This document shows positions 51,499-61,140 of a stretch of 64,000 nucleotides of DNA, piece by piece (position 1 is the first letter of the stretch; the number at the start of each line of letters is the position of its first letter). Source of the stretch: Fusibacillus kribbianus (GTDB lineage: Bacteria > Bacillota > Clostridia > Lachnospirales > Lachnospiraceae); assembly GCF_030053595.1 (NCBI RefSeq), contig NZ_JASGBQ010000002.1, forward strand, positions 186,001 through 250,000, read 5' to 3'. The notes beneath the pieces were generated by a model, which worked only from the letters and a program-made list of their open reading frames with translations, searched no databases and had not been told where the DNA came from. A program made the translations under genes and the position numbers.

Positions 51499-53100
51499 TC
51501 AGAAGCTGTCCAGCAGTCCGCCTACCCCTTCTTCCTCAAACACCTTTTTATAATATCCGACCTCATTCTGAATCAGTTCATCGATGACGGACATTCCAAG
51601 AAGCTCCACCGGCGCCTTGTCATCTGTGAGAAGATATGTGCCTTTCTCATATTGTTCCAGATTTGCCGCCACCGTTTCCATCATATTCCGAAGTCCGGTA
51701 TCCGAAAGCTCTTCTGTCGCCTCCTGAAACTGCGCTAAAGGCTTCTCTCCCATAAAGGCAAACAGTTCCCGGTTGGTGGAGCCTGTCACATCAACCGTGT
51801 ATACGGTATCAAAAACCGAAGCAATCGTATCCGACAAATACTGATTGATATTCCCTTCCTTGTCCGTGTGCATATTCATATTCACAACCATGACGCCATT
51901 CTCATTCAGATGCTCCTGTACCATCTGAAAAAACTCCCTGGACGACATCTGAAAGGGAATGGTGATGTCCTGATAAGCATCCACCATGATCACATCATAC
52001 GTTTCCCTGTTCACATTTAAAAAAGCCCGGCCGTCATAAGTGGTCACCTGTACCGTCTCCGGAAGGCAGAAATACGCTCTGGCCAGATCCGTAATTTTCT
52101 GATCGATCTCCACTCCTTCCACAGATACCTGATCAAAATAACGGTGGCACTGTGTCGCGTAAGTACCGGTTCCCATACCGAGCACCAGGATCTTTGCCTC
52201 CTCCTTCTCGCAAACCCCTGCCATGACCGGCGCCGCCAGCGCATAATCATAGTACATCCCCGTCAGGCTGTCATCCTTCTTCATGATCGACTGAACACCG
52301 AACAGCACATTGGTGGACAGAATCACACTGTCCTCATCCTCCTTGACCTGAAGATAATTGTAAATAGATTCTCCTTCATACAAAAGATTTGATTCCCAGA
52401 AAGCAAAGCTGTCAAAAAAAGCAGAAACACTGCACCCGAGGAACAGAACGGCGCTGACAATGCATTTCACCAGCTTTGTCTTTTCGCTGACAAAATAGAT
52501 GATTCCCAGAATCAGAAGAATTCCGGAAAAAATCAGAAATGTGACCGAGGTGCCTACTGCCGGAATAGTCACAAAAGTAGGAAGAAAGGTGCCAATAATA
52601 CTGCCCACCGTATTAAAGGCGCCCAGGGTACCCACTACTTTTCCGCTGTCATCCAGGCTGTCCACGGTATATTTTACAAGTGACGGTGTCACAGTACCCA
52701 GAAGAAACAGAGGGAACACAAAAATAACCATACAGGTGCAAAAAGCCGCCCAGGTAAGAAGATTGCTGCTCACCGTAAAGACGAGAAGGGCAGATATCCC
52801 CAGAATAATGTATTTGCCCACCAGAGGAATGGCTGCGATCCAGACAGAAGCAATGATCAGGCGCATGTACAGCCGATCAGGATCGGGATTTTTATCCGCT
52901 GTCCTTCCGCCCCAGATATTTCCCAGCGCCATAGCGATCATGACCGTTCCGATAATGATGGTATAAACGATCTGGGATGAACTGAAATAAGGAGCCAGAA
53001 GACGGCTGGCCGCCAGTTCCACAGCCATCACCGACATTCCTGCAAAAAACTCTGTCATGTAAAGATAATACTTATTCTTTAAAATTTTTCTCGTTTTCAT
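51499..53100 (-). CDS. membrane-fused spermidine synthase-like protein
   Basis: A 533-residue protein. The first half has seven to eight membrane helices (TEFFAGMSVMAVELAASRLL; IIIGTVMIAMALGNIWGGRT, typical of the fused family). The second half, from about residue 240, is a spermidine synthase fold: VLGMGTGTYATQCHRYFDQV, VEGVEIDQKITDLARAYFCL and MVDAYQDITIPFQMSSREFF. Such fusions often lack amine-transfer residues and may not make polyamines. No speA/speD gene is nearby. The stop abuts the AraC stop, with no terminator visible between. The ATG at 53100 (GAGG upstream) is preferred over an upstream GTG. Confidence 0.87.
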   Translation of the reverse strand: MKTRKILKNKYYLYMTEFFAGMSVMAVELAASRLLAPYFSSSQIVYTIIIGTVMIAMALGNIWGGRTADKNPDPDRLYMRLIIASVWIAAIPLVGKYIILGISALLVFTVSSNLLTWAAFCTCMVIFVFPLFLLGTVTPSLVKYTVDSLDDSGKVVGTLGAFNTVGSIIGTFLPTFVTIPAVGTSVTFLIFSGILLILGIIYFVSEKTKLVKCIVSAVLFLGCSVSAFFDSFAFWESNLLYEGESIYNYLQVKEDEDSVILSTNVLFGVQSIMKKDDSLTGMYYDYALAAPVMAGVCEKEEAKILVLGMGTGTYATQCHRYFDQVSVEGVEIDQKITDLARAYFCLPETVQVTTYDGRAFLNVNRETYDVIMVDAYQDITIPFQMSSREFFQMVQEHLNENGVMVVNMNMHTDKEGNINQYLSDTIASVFDTVYTVDVTGSTNRELFAFMGEKPLAQFQEATEELSDTGLRNMMETVAANLEQYEKGTYLLTDDKAPVELLGMSVIDELIQNEVGYYKKVFEEEGVGGLLDSF

Positions 53101-53213
53101 CTCTGTCCTCGGTTCCACTCAAATTCCATATTCTGCAAAAAGTTCTGCCTGATTATAACACGTGCCTCGCAAATTGAAAAGGCTTTTTCACAACTGAAAA
53201 TATCAGGAAAAAG

Positions 53214-53251
53214 AAAAAACACCCGTGGGAGTTTTGTTCTCTCACGGGTGT
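53214..53251 (-). terminator. terminator after the EF-G paralogue
   Basis: Minus strand: ACACCCGTG, loop, CACGGGTGT, followed by TTTTTTC. Confidence 0.9.
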
Positions 53252-53262
53252 CTGAACATATT

Positions 53263-55344
53263 TTATTCTTCTGCTGCTCTCGCTGCAATCTCCTTCGCCT
53301 GTACATCGCTGGGAGCCTGCTCATAGCGGGCAAATTCATACTCAAAATGTCCGATACCGCCGGTCATGGAACGCAGATCGGTGGAGTAGCCGATCAGCTC
53401 AGACATGGGAACATCCGCCTCAATGATCTGATTGCCCTTGTGGTCCGGGTTCATGCCCAGCACACGACCTCTTCTCTTGTTTAAATCGCCCATGATATCA
53501 CCGGTAAATTTATCCGGCACCTTCACCTTCAGGGACGCGATGGGCTCCAGAAGGACAGGCTTGGAAGCGGGATCTGCAAAGGCATTCTTCACTGCCAGAA
53601 TGGTTGCCATCTTGAAGGCCATTTCGGAAGAGTCAACTGCATGGTAGGAACCGAATACCAGAGTTGCCTTCAGGCCAACAACGGGATAGCCTGCAAGCGG
53701 CCCCTTGAGAACGGATTCCTGAATACCCTTCTCTACCGCAGGGAAGTAATTCTTGGGAACAACGCCGCCCACGATCTTCTCTTCAAATACATAAGGCTTA
53801 TCCAGATCGCCGGAGGGCTCAAATTCGATGACAACATCACCGTACTGGCCGTGTCCGCCGGACTGCTTTTTATGCTTGCCCTGTACCTTAACCTTGCCGC
53901 GGATGGTCTCACGGAAGGCAACCTTGGGCTTGGAAAGCTCAACCTCCACCTTATAACGGTTCAGGAGCTTGCTCACCACCACTTCCAGCTGCTGATCGCC
54001 GATGCCGTACAGCAGAGTCTGGCGGTTTTCCTTATCATTGACTGTCTTCAGGGTCAGATCCTCTTCCATCAATTTGGAAAGAGCGCCTGCGATCTTATCT
54101 TCATCGCCCTTGTTCTTTGCCTTGTAGCACATGTAGGTGTAAGGCTTGGAGATCTCGGGACGGTCAAAAACGATGGCCTTTGCCTTGGTGGAAAGTGTGT
54201 CGCCGGTACCGGTCACAGTCAGCTTGGGAATGGCGCCGATATCGCCGCTTCTGAGTGCAGAAACCTCAATAGCCTCCCTGCCGCGCATCACAAACAGTTT
54301 GGCAACCTTCTCCTCTGTTTCTTTATTTGCATTGTAAAGAACGCTGTCTGCGCGGAGAACACCGGAGCAGACCTTCACATAGGAATACTTTCCGATAAAA
54401 GGATCCACAAGAGTCTTCCAAACCTTGACGCTCAGAGGATTGGCATCCTGATAATTGGCCTCAAACACATCTCCGGTAGCTGCATAGGTACCGGTCACCT
54501 CCAGCTTTTCAGGGGATGCGAAATATTTCTCAACTGCCTGCAGAAGCATGGTAGTACCCTGTCCGTTGACACCTGCACCCATGAGTACGGGAACAATGCC
54601 GCAGTCCATAACATGCTGACGCAGCGCAATGGAAACCTCATCATAGGTAAACTCATCGCCTGCAAAGTAACGATCCATATACTCCTCACTGGTCTCTGCA
54701 ACTGCTTCCATAAGCGCTTCACGGCAGATCTCCAGATTCTTCATGGAGTAATCAGGAATCTCACACTCTTCATAATCAGAAAGGCTCAAGAATCTTCTGC
54801 CCTTCATCTTCACTACATTTACAAAGCCTACAAACCGCTCATTCTCACGGATCGGCAGATGGAACGGTGCGATTCTCTTGCCGTAGAGTCCTTGCAGATC
54901 CTCGATGATCTGACGATAGCTGGCATTATCATCATCCATGTTGGTAACAAAGATCATCCTGGGAAGATTGTGTTCTTCGCAGTATTCCCATGCCTTCTGG
55001 GTTCCAACCTCCACACCGGACTTTCCATTTATTACGATGATCGCCGCATCTGCGACGCTTAAAGCCTCTTCCACTTCTCCCACAAAATCAAAATATCCGG
55101 GAGTATCCAAAAAATTGATCTTGACGCCTTCCCACATGATGGGAACTACGGTTGTAGATACGGAAAACAGTCTCTTTGTTTCCTCTTTATCGAAATCGCT
55201 GATGGTATTGCCATCGGTAATTTTTCCCTGACGTGCGGTAACTCCGGTCACATGAGCCATTGCCTCAACCAAAGTCGTCTTACCTGCTCCTCCATGCCCC
55301 AATAATACGACGTTGCGAATTCTTTCCGATTCAAAAACGTTCAT
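53263..55344 (-). CDS. elongation factor G paralogue (EF-G2/EF-G-like)
   Basis: A 693-residue translational GTPase. G1 reads GHGGAGKTT, where housekeeping EF-G has AHIDAGKTT; G3 is DTPGYFDFVGEV and G4 VTNMDD instead of NKMD. The C-terminal domains IV-V are complete (GGHGQYGDVVIEFEPSG, ADVPMSELIGYSTDLRSMTGG). These differences mark the EF-G-like group found beside normal fusA in many Clostridia; its task (translocation under stress, recycling) is unsettled. The ATG at 55344 has GGGAGG upstream; the longer frame is not supported. It is a single-gene unit with its own promoter and terminator, not in a str operon. Confidence 0.92.
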   Translation of the reverse strand: MNVFESERIRNVVLLGHGGAGKTTLVEAMAHVTGVTARQGKITDGNTISDFDKEETKRLFSVSTTVVPIMWEGVKINFLDTPGYFDFVGEVEEALSVADAAIIVINGKSGVEVGTQKAWEYCEEHNLPRMIFVTNMDDDNASYRQIIEDLQGLYGKRIAPFHLPIRENERFVGFVNVVKMKGRRFLSLSDYEECEIPDYSMKNLEICREALMEAVAETSEEYMDRYFAGDEFTYDEVSIALRQHVMDCGIVPVLMGAGVNGQGTTMLLQAVEKYFASPEKLEVTGTYAATGDVFEANYQDANPLSVKVWKTLVDPFIGKYSYVKVCSGVLRADSVLYNANKETEEKVAKLFVMRGREAIEVSALRSGDIGAIPKLTVTGTGDTLSTKAKAIVFDRPEISKPYTYMCYKAKNKGDEDKIAGALSKLMEEDLTLKTVNDKENRQTLLYGIGDQQLEVVVSKLLNRYKVEVELSKPKVAFRETIRGKVKVQGKHKKQSGGHGQYGDVVIEFEPSGDLDKPYVFEEKIVGGVVPKNYFPAVEKGIQESVLKGPLAGYPVVGLKATLVFGSYHAVDSSEMAFKMATILAVKNAFADPASKPVLLEPIASLKVKVPDKFTGDIMGDLNKRRGRVLGMNPDHKGNQIIEADVPMSELIGYSTDLRSMTGGIGHFEYEFARYEQAPSDVQAKEIAARAAEE

Positions 55345-55429
55345 AGCTACTTCCTCCCTTAAGTTCGTATTAGCCCCAGCGCCGCCCAGGAATTTGCGGC
55401 AAGATGTCTGCATCTCGTGACTTAGCTAT

Positions 55430-55458
55430 ATTGTACTAAAAATTTTCGAAAATAGCAA
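55430..55458 (-). promoter_or_regulatory. promoter of the EF-G paralogue
   Basis: Minus strand: TTGCTA (55453-55458), 17-bp spacer, TACAAT (55430-55435). The leader is about 80 nt. Confidence 0.6.
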
Positions 55459-55517
55459 CAAAAATATGAAAATCAGACAAACCCGCCTGCACCGTAACGC
55501 TTTAACGTGCAAAAGTG

Positions 55518-55546
55518 TTGACAAAGCCCCTGTTCTGCTCTAAAAT
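55518..55546 (+). promoter_or_regulatory. promoter of tyrA-aroA
   Basis: TTGACA (55518-55523), 17-bp spacer, TAAAAT (55541-55546). The leader is about 50 nt, without a terminator-like attenuator. Confidence 0.75.
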
Positions 55547-55602
55547 AACGATGGTACAGGCGGTTTTCGGACCGCCGGATATCCAGAAAGGACACAGAAA
55601 AA

Positions 55603-56703
55603 ATGAAAAATCTGACTATCGGCTTTATTGGTCTGGGCCTGATCGGCGGTTCCATCGCCAAGGGCTTAAAGCGTGCCAATAAAGAGCATTATATCATGGC
55701 CTTTGCCCGTCACCGTGAGACACTGGATGCGGCTCTCGCCGACGGTTCCATTGATGAAGCCCTGGACGGAGTCGATGAAAATCTGACACGGTGCGATTAC
55801 ATCTTTCTCTGTACCCCTGTCTCCTACAACGAAGAATATCTGACGGCCATCCGGCCCTTTCTCCGGAAGGACGCCATTTTAACCGATGTGGGAAGCGTAA
55901 AGACCAATATCCATGAGGCGGTTGCCCGCATGGGCATGGAGGCCAATTTCATCGGCGGACATCCCATGGCCGGATCGGAAAAAAGCGGCTACCAGTATTC
56001 CAACGATCATCTGGTGGAAAACGCTTATTACGTCATTACCCCCACTCCCCTGTCCCCGCCGGACAAGGTGGAAGAGCTTAAGGGGCTGGCCCTTTCCCTG
56101 TCCGCCCTCCCCCTGATCCTGGATTATAAGGAGCACGATTACATTGTGGCAGGCATCAGCCATCTGCCCCACCTGATCGCCTCCAGTCTGGTAAATCTGG
56201 TGAAGGACAAGGATACCCCCGAGCAGACCATGAAGCTGGTGGCTGCCGGCGGCTTCAAGGATATCACAAGGATCGCATCCTCCTCCCCCGTCATGTGGCA
56301 GCAGATCTGCGCCACCAACCGGGATAATATCCAGTCCATCCTCGGCGACTATATTGAAGCACTGAAAAAGGTCCGCACTGCTGTGGCTGACGGCGATGAA
56401 CAGGCGATCTATGACCTGTTCGACACCTCCAGGGAATACCGGAACTCTATTCCAAACCGGTCTGCAGGCCCCATCAAGAAGGAATTTGCCCTGTACTGTG
56501 ATATCGTGGATGAATCGGGAGCCATTGCGACCATTGCAACAATCCTGGCTGCCCATCAGATCAGCATTAAAAATATCGGCATCATCCACAACCGGGAATT
56601 CGAGGAGGGCGTTCTCAAGATCGAATTTTACGGTGAGGAGGCTTCTTCGAAGGCCGTGGATCTTCTGACCCAGTGCCGCTACACGGTATATCACAAAGGA
56701 TAG
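55603..56703 (+). CDS. tyrA: prephenate dehydrogenase with C-terminal ACT domain
   Basis: Oxidises prephenate to 4-hydroxyphenylpyruvate for tyrosine. The NAD-binding motif is IGFIGLGLIGGSIAKGL at the start; GGHPMAGSEKSGYQYS and AGISHLPHLIASSLVN contain the conserved His and Ser/Gly residues. An ACT domain follows from about residue 293 (YCDIVDESGAIATIATILA) and probably senses tyrosine. 366 residues. It is followed by aroA after 20 bp, forming a two-gene aromatic unit. Confidence 0.96.
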   Translation: MKNLTIGFIGLGLIGGSIAKGLKRANKEHYIMAFARHRETLDAALADGSIDEALDGVDENLTRCDYIFLCTPVSYNEEYLTAIRPFLRKDAILTDVGSVKTNIHEAVARMGMEANFIGGHPMAGSEKSGYQYSNDHLVENAYYVITPTPLSPPDKVEELKGLALSLSALPLILDYKEHDYIVAGISHLPHLIASSLVNLVKDKDTPEQTMKLVAAGGFKDITRIASSSPVMWQQICATNRDNIQSILGDYIEALKKVRTAVADGDEQAIYDLFDTSREYRNSIPNRSAGPIKKEFALYCDIVDESGAIATIATILAAHQISIKNIGIIHNREFEEGVLKIEFYGEEASSKAVDLLTQCRYTVYHKG

Positions 56704-56723
56704 ATCATCACAAGAGGTAGCTT

Positions 56724-57995
56724 ATGACAAAGATAAAACCGCTTCGCGGGGAGCTTGCTGTCCCCGGCGATAAATCCATTTCCCATCGGAGCATCATGTT
56801 CGGTGCGTTGGCCAGGGGCACGACACGTGTGACAAATTTCCTCCAGGGTGCCGACTGCCTCTCCACCATCGACTGCTTCCGGGCCATGGGAATCTCCATC
56901 GAAAATCATACGGATGAGGTGCTCATCCACGGCAAAGGTCTCCACGGCCTGTCTCAGCCGGCAGATGTTCTGGACTGCGGAAACAGCGGTACCACCACAA
57001 GACTTATTTCTGGAATTCTCTCTGCCCAGCCCTTTACCACGGAGCTGACAGGAGACGCCTCCATTCGGAAGCGTCCCATGGGCCGGATCATGACTCCTCT
57101 GTCTCAAATGGGGGCGAAGATCACCAGCCTTGACAACAATGGATGTGCACCCCTTCGCATATGCGGACAGAAGCTTCACGGTATCCATTATCAGTCCCCC
57201 GTCGCCTCGGCCCAGGTAAAATCCGCCATTCTCCTGGCAGGGCTTTACGCCGACGGCATTACAAGGGTTACAGAGCCTTATGTCTCCAGAAATCATACCG
57301 AACTCATGCTGGGCGGCTTTGGCGCCAGGGTTTCCTGTGAGGGAACCACAGCTTCCATCAAGCCGCCGGACGAGCTTTTTGCCCAGGAGATCGCTGTACC
57401 GGGGGACATTTCCTCCGCCGCCTATTTCCTGACTGCCGCTGCCCTGATTCCCGGTTCTGAGCTCCTCATTAAAAATGTTGGAATCAATCCCACACGGGAC
57501 GGAATCCTCCGGGTCTATCAGGCCATGGGTGCAGACATTACCCTTCTCAATGAGCGGATCTGCTCCGGTGAACCGGTTGCCGATCTTCTTGTGAAGTCCG
57601 CGCCTCTCTGCGGCTCTGACATCGGTGGTTCCCTGATCCCCACTCTGATCGATGAGCTTCCCGTCATCGCTGTGGCCGCCTGCTTTGCAGAAGGAACCAC
57701 TGTCATCCGTGATGCTGCCGAGCTTAAGGTCAAGGAGTCCAACCGCATCGCCGTTATGGTGGAAAGCCTTTCTGCCATGGGTGCCGATGTGACAGAAACA
57801 GAGGACGGCATGATCATTCATGGCGGCCGCCCCCTCCACGGCGTTGTCATCGACAGCCATCTGGATCACCGGATTGCCATGAGCTTCACAGTCGCCGGAC
57901 TGATCTGCGGCGAAATGCCGGAAATCACCGGCCGGGACTGCGTAAGGATTTCCTATCCAAATTTCTATGAAGATCTGGATCGCTGCATGAAATAA
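56724..57995 (+). CDS. aroA: 3-phosphoshikimate 1-carboxyvinyltransferase (EPSP synthase)
   Basis: Joins shikimate-3-phosphate and PEP, the sixth step of the shikimate pathway. The 423 residues show PGDKSISHRSIMFGALARG, DCGNSGTTTRLISGIL, GDASIRKRPMGRI (the shikimate site), SAQVKSAILLAGLYADG and LKVKESNRIAVM. In the PEP site the LiSGNSGTTTR-type motif and GDASI follow the class I/II boundary; I cannot classify glyphosate tolerance by eye. GAGGTAG precedes the ATG. It is co-transcribed with tyrA and ends in a terminator. Confidence 0.97.
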   Translation: MTKIKPLRGELAVPGDKSISHRSIMFGALARGTTRVTNFLQGADCLSTIDCFRAMGISIENHTDEVLIHGKGLHGLSQPADVLDCGNSGTTTRLISGILSAQPFTTELTGDASIRKRPMGRIMTPLSQMGAKITSLDNNGCAPLRICGQKLHGIHYQSPVASAQVKSAILLAGLYADGITRVTEPYVSRNHTELMLGGFGARVSCEGTTASIKPPDELFAQEIAVPGDISSAAYFLTAAALIPGSELLIKNVGINPTRDGILRVYQAMGADITLLNERICSGEPVADLLVKSAPLCGSDIGGSLIPTLIDELPVIAVAACFAEGTTVIRDAAELKVKESNRIAVMVESLSAMGADVTETEDGMIIHGGRPLHGVVIDSHLDHRIAMSFTVAGLICGEMPEITGRDCVRISYPNFYEDLDRCMK

Positions 57996-58004
57996 ACAAA
58001 ATAC

Positions 58005-58047
58005 GCCGGGACTGACCGCTTACGGTAAGCTCCCGGCATTTTCTTTT
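58005..58047. terminator. bidirectional terminator between aroA and the membrane protein gene
   Basis: GCCGGGA (58005-58011) pairs with TCCCGGC (58031-58037), with an inner ACCG/CGGT helix. ATTTTCTTTTT follows on the plus strand. Confidence 0.82.
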
Positions 58048-58955
58048 TAAGCCTTTTTGATTCTTCTCAGAATGCAGCACAAAATTCCAAGAGCGCTGCA
58101 GCCATAGATCACGTACTGAGCGGACACCACCACCAAAAGATACTGGGTGAAGCCGCCCAGAAAAGCAGGATGATCCGGCAGATAAAGAGTGCATCTGGCG
58201 CCAAGGAACGCCAACAGACTGAACAGCACAAAAGCTGTCATACCACGTCCCGTATCGACCTTCTTAAGCCTTCCGTCACAGTATACCCTCCTTCGTCCAA
58301 GAGTCCAGACCATAGAAAGGGCCCCATATGCCACCGTAAGAACCGCCAGAGTCAGATACAGAAGCTCCGCATAATTCTTTCTGGTGACCGCATCGGAAAA
58401 CGAGCCCAACGCCGACCGCTGCATCAAAAAGCCGCGAAGCAGGGCAACGCAGATCACTCCGAGGAATGCCACCGTGGCCAGACGTAAAAGCAGAAAATAT
58501 CCGCGGGACGTTTTCGTCTTTCTCTTTCTTTTTACCCTTTTTCCCGTTATTTCTCTTGCCATTGGCCGGATCTCTGCGATCTCCTCTTCTCTTTCATAGG
58601 GATCCCTGCCATATTTTCTGCGGTTCTTCGACTCCCGCCGAACCGGTCCCTCCCATTCCGGTTCCTCCCATTCCGGTTCCTGACAGCCGGTATCCAGTTC
58701 TTCCCGGTACTGCTCTTCCCAGTACTGTTCTTCCCCGCCAAACTCCGTTTTCCTCTCCGAAAAAGGCTTTAATACGACTGTCTCGTCCATGTCTTCTGCG
58801 TAAAGCTCCGGGGCATTGGCAGTTTTCAAAACCACCGTCTCTTCTTCGTCTGTTTCCCTGTCAGCTTCCCATACCCTGCTGTCCTCGTCCGGTATCCATT
58901 CTGTATCTTCCGGCACAAAATCCACGCCGGTAAAGTCATTGACCGTTTCTTTCAT
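58047..58955 (-). CDS. membrane protein with acidic, repeat-containing N-terminal region
   Basis: A 302-residue protein I do not recognise. The first 110 residues are acidic and probably disordered, with two copies of ETVVLK (EEETVVLKTANAPE and DETVVLKPFSER) and Trp-Glu repeats (WEEQYREEL, EWEEPEWEGP). A basic stretch (RVKRKRKTKTSRG) leads into four membrane helices (for example YFLLLRLATVAFLGVICVALL, GMTAFVLFSLLAFLG). GGAG lies upstream of the ATG at 58955; the longer frame adds 12 residues. Function unknown; the tail could be a kinase or FHA target, which is speculative. Confidence 0.7.
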   Translation of the reverse strand: MKETVNDFTGVDFVPEDTEWIPDEDSRVWEADRETDEEETVVLKTANAPELYAEDMDETVVLKPFSERKTEFGGEEQYWEEQYREELDTGCQEPEWEEPEWEGPVRRESKNRRKYGRDPYEREEEIAEIRPMAREITGKRVKRKRKTKTSRGYFLLLRLATVAFLGVICVALLRGFLMQRSALGSFSDAVTRKNYAELLYLTLAVLTVAYGALSMVWTLGRRRVYCDGRLKKVDTGRGMTAFVLFSLLAFLGARCTLYLPDHPAFLGGFTQYLLVVVSAQYVIYGCSALGILCCILRRIKKA

Positions 58956-59143
58956 ATTTTCATCTCCAATCAGAATCCAGATCCTATCCATTTCCTGCAG
59001 AAGATTATTCTAGCACATAACCGGAGAAAACGCAAAAAATTCACAAATTCTTCAGAATTCCCGGATCTGGGCAGAAAATCTCATAAAAAACTTTACGCAG
59101 AATTCATATGCTGCCCGTTTCTGATTTTACATGGATTGGGTAA

Positions 59144-60216
59144 AATGGTAACATCGGCGACGGTATGAGTTATCCCCAGTTTCAGGCGTCTTCTGATTAT
59201 CTGGGTGCAATCGCAGACGACGATTTTGAAAAAGCTCTGCCCAGTGTCAAAGCGGAAGAACGGGACGGCGCTGTTCTGGACGGCCCCGTAAAGCTGAACT
59301 TCATGAACAGAAGAACTGGAAGATCGGCGTGGTCAGCTCTGTCAACCTGAATCATGCTACCCCCGCTGCCTTTTATGCATATCAGGCCAGCCGTAATGAT
59401 TATTATGAGATTGGTTTGGAACTGGTAGACTCCGGCTTTGAATACTTCGCAGGCGGTGGTCTGAAAAAGGTCACCGGTGCGGATAAGGATAAGACCAGTC
59501 TGTATGATCTGGCAGAAGCTGCCGCCTACAAAGTAACCTATACTCAGGCTGTAACTGCCGATGACAGTAAAGTCATTCTGATCGACGAGCATCTGGCCGA
59601 TTCCGATGCCATGGATTATGAAATGGACCGTGTTGACGGCGAGTGGGCTCTGGCTGACTATGCTGCCAAAGAACATCCTGAAGAAACGCTTATCCTTGTT
59701 ACCGGTGACCATGAACCCGGCGGCCTGACCATCGGCTTTGCAGGTACTGACTATGACACTTACCTTGATACTTTAACCAATCAGAAAATTTCCTACGCTC
59801 AATTCGATGAACAGTATATGGCTTCCTATAAAGAGAACCTCACTTCCTTCGAAGATGCAATGAAGGACGTGGAAGCTCTGTTTGGCCTGAAGATGGTCGG
59901 TGAAGAGAATGACCGTCTGGTTCTAACTGAATATGAGATTCAGAGATTGCGTACCGCATATGATCTTAGCATGACAGATTACAACGTGGATGAGTTCACG
60001 CAGGAACAATATGTACTCTACGGCGAATACAATCCTTTCTCTGTGACGGTTACCCATATTCTGAACAACAAGTCTGGTGTGGATTTCACCAGCTACTCCC
60101 ATACCGGTCTTCCAGTGGCTGTCTTTGCTGACGGTATCGGCGCTGAAGCTTTCAGCGGTTACTATGACAACACTGAAATCTACAACAGGCTGGCCGCAAT
60201 GCTGGGAATAAACTAA
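59144..60216 (+). pseudogene. alkaline phosphatase remnant with internal deletions and a frameshift
   Basis: Pieces of a PhoA-type alkaline phosphatase. The first piece begins at NIGDGMSYPQFQ, where the GDG Asp is a zinc ligand, but an in-frame stop just upstream removes the signal peptide and start. It continues to LDGPVKLNFM, then the frame shifts near 59290-59330. The second piece resumes at KIGVVSSVNLNHATPAAFYA and runs to the end (EIYNRLAAMLGIN). The catalytic Ser region is absent. A second deletion is suggested where WALADYAAKEHPEETLILVTGDHEPGG joins segments that normally flank a metal-binding GGKIDWAxHANDA stretch. It cannot be a working enzyme. Confidence 0.82.
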
Positions 60217-60276
60217 TTACAAAAAGCATGACACAGGGAGCGGAATGCTCCCTGTGTTTTGGCGTTTGGAAGTTTT

Positions 60277-61140
60277 ATGAAATATCTTATTAACCTAAGG
60301 AAAAAGAAAACCTTTGGGCCGGTGCTGCTGTCACTGTTTCTGTTTGTCGTTCTTCTGTTTCTTCCTACCGGGTACGAAGGCGCCTTATCCTATCAAAACG
60401 CAGACCGGGTTGACGCTCTTGTCTTATCCACCGATGAAAGTGATATTGTAGATACAGGGCTTGTCCGCAACGGTGAACAACGGTGCCAAGTGCGTATTTT
60501 AAGTGGACAATTCAAAGGCAGAGAGGTCACAGCGGTAAACCAGCTGAACGGCTCTCTGGCAGAGGACAAGCTATTTTCTGTCGGGGATAAAGCCTTTGTG
60601 GTAGTCAGCCATGCTGCCGGTGAAATCACGACGGTATACATGACAGATCACTTTCGGCTTGATAAAGAAGTCATTTTAGCAGTGCTTTTTATCCTTCTTC
60701 TTTTATTGTTTGCCCGGGATACCGGATTAAGAGCGATCCTTTCCTTTATAGACACCATTCTTTTGATGTGGAAGGTACTGATTCCAAGTTTGCTGAATGG
60801 CTGGAATCCGATATGGGTTTCCATAATATTGGTACTGCTGCTTACCTTTCCGGTACTCAGCCTGATCTATGGCTGGGACCGCAGATGCCTTGCATCGATT
60901 TCCGGCGCAGCACTGGGAATTCTGGTCACCGCTGTACTCGGTTACCTTTTTACTGACCTGTTTCAGATTCACGGAGCAGTCATGGATCTTTCTGTTGATA
61001 TTTGTTCTGCAGTTTATGAGATTGTAGAAAAAAAGCCGGATATCAGCGCCAGAGACGCTATTTTATCAGGCTTTGCCGTCGGCAGAGCCGCCTGCGGTTC
61101 GACAACCACAACACACAGGAAGAAATGGCAAATCGATTAG
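60277..61140 (+). pseudogene. YibE/F-family membrane protein, internally deleted and truncated
   Basis: A 287-residue open frame starting MKYLINLRKKKTFGPVLLSL. The N-terminal extracytoplasmic part and several membrane helices are normal for YibE/F. Two breaks are visible from family knowledge: near residue 233 QIHGAVMDLSVDI seems to fuse two GAVM-containing segments that normally lie about 30 residues apart, and the end GSTTTTHRKKWQID leaves the family at GSTTTT, losing the last helices and joining an XRE gene out of frame. Family function is unknown. Little trace of a good ribosome site. Confidence 0.72.

Noticed and set aside
53641-55062. Plus-strand frame of 473 codons opposite the EF-G paralogue
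   Set aside because: Antisense shadow; no start signal and no known motif.
56691-57869. Minus-strand frame of 392 codons opposite aroA
   Set aside because: Antisense shadow of aroA.
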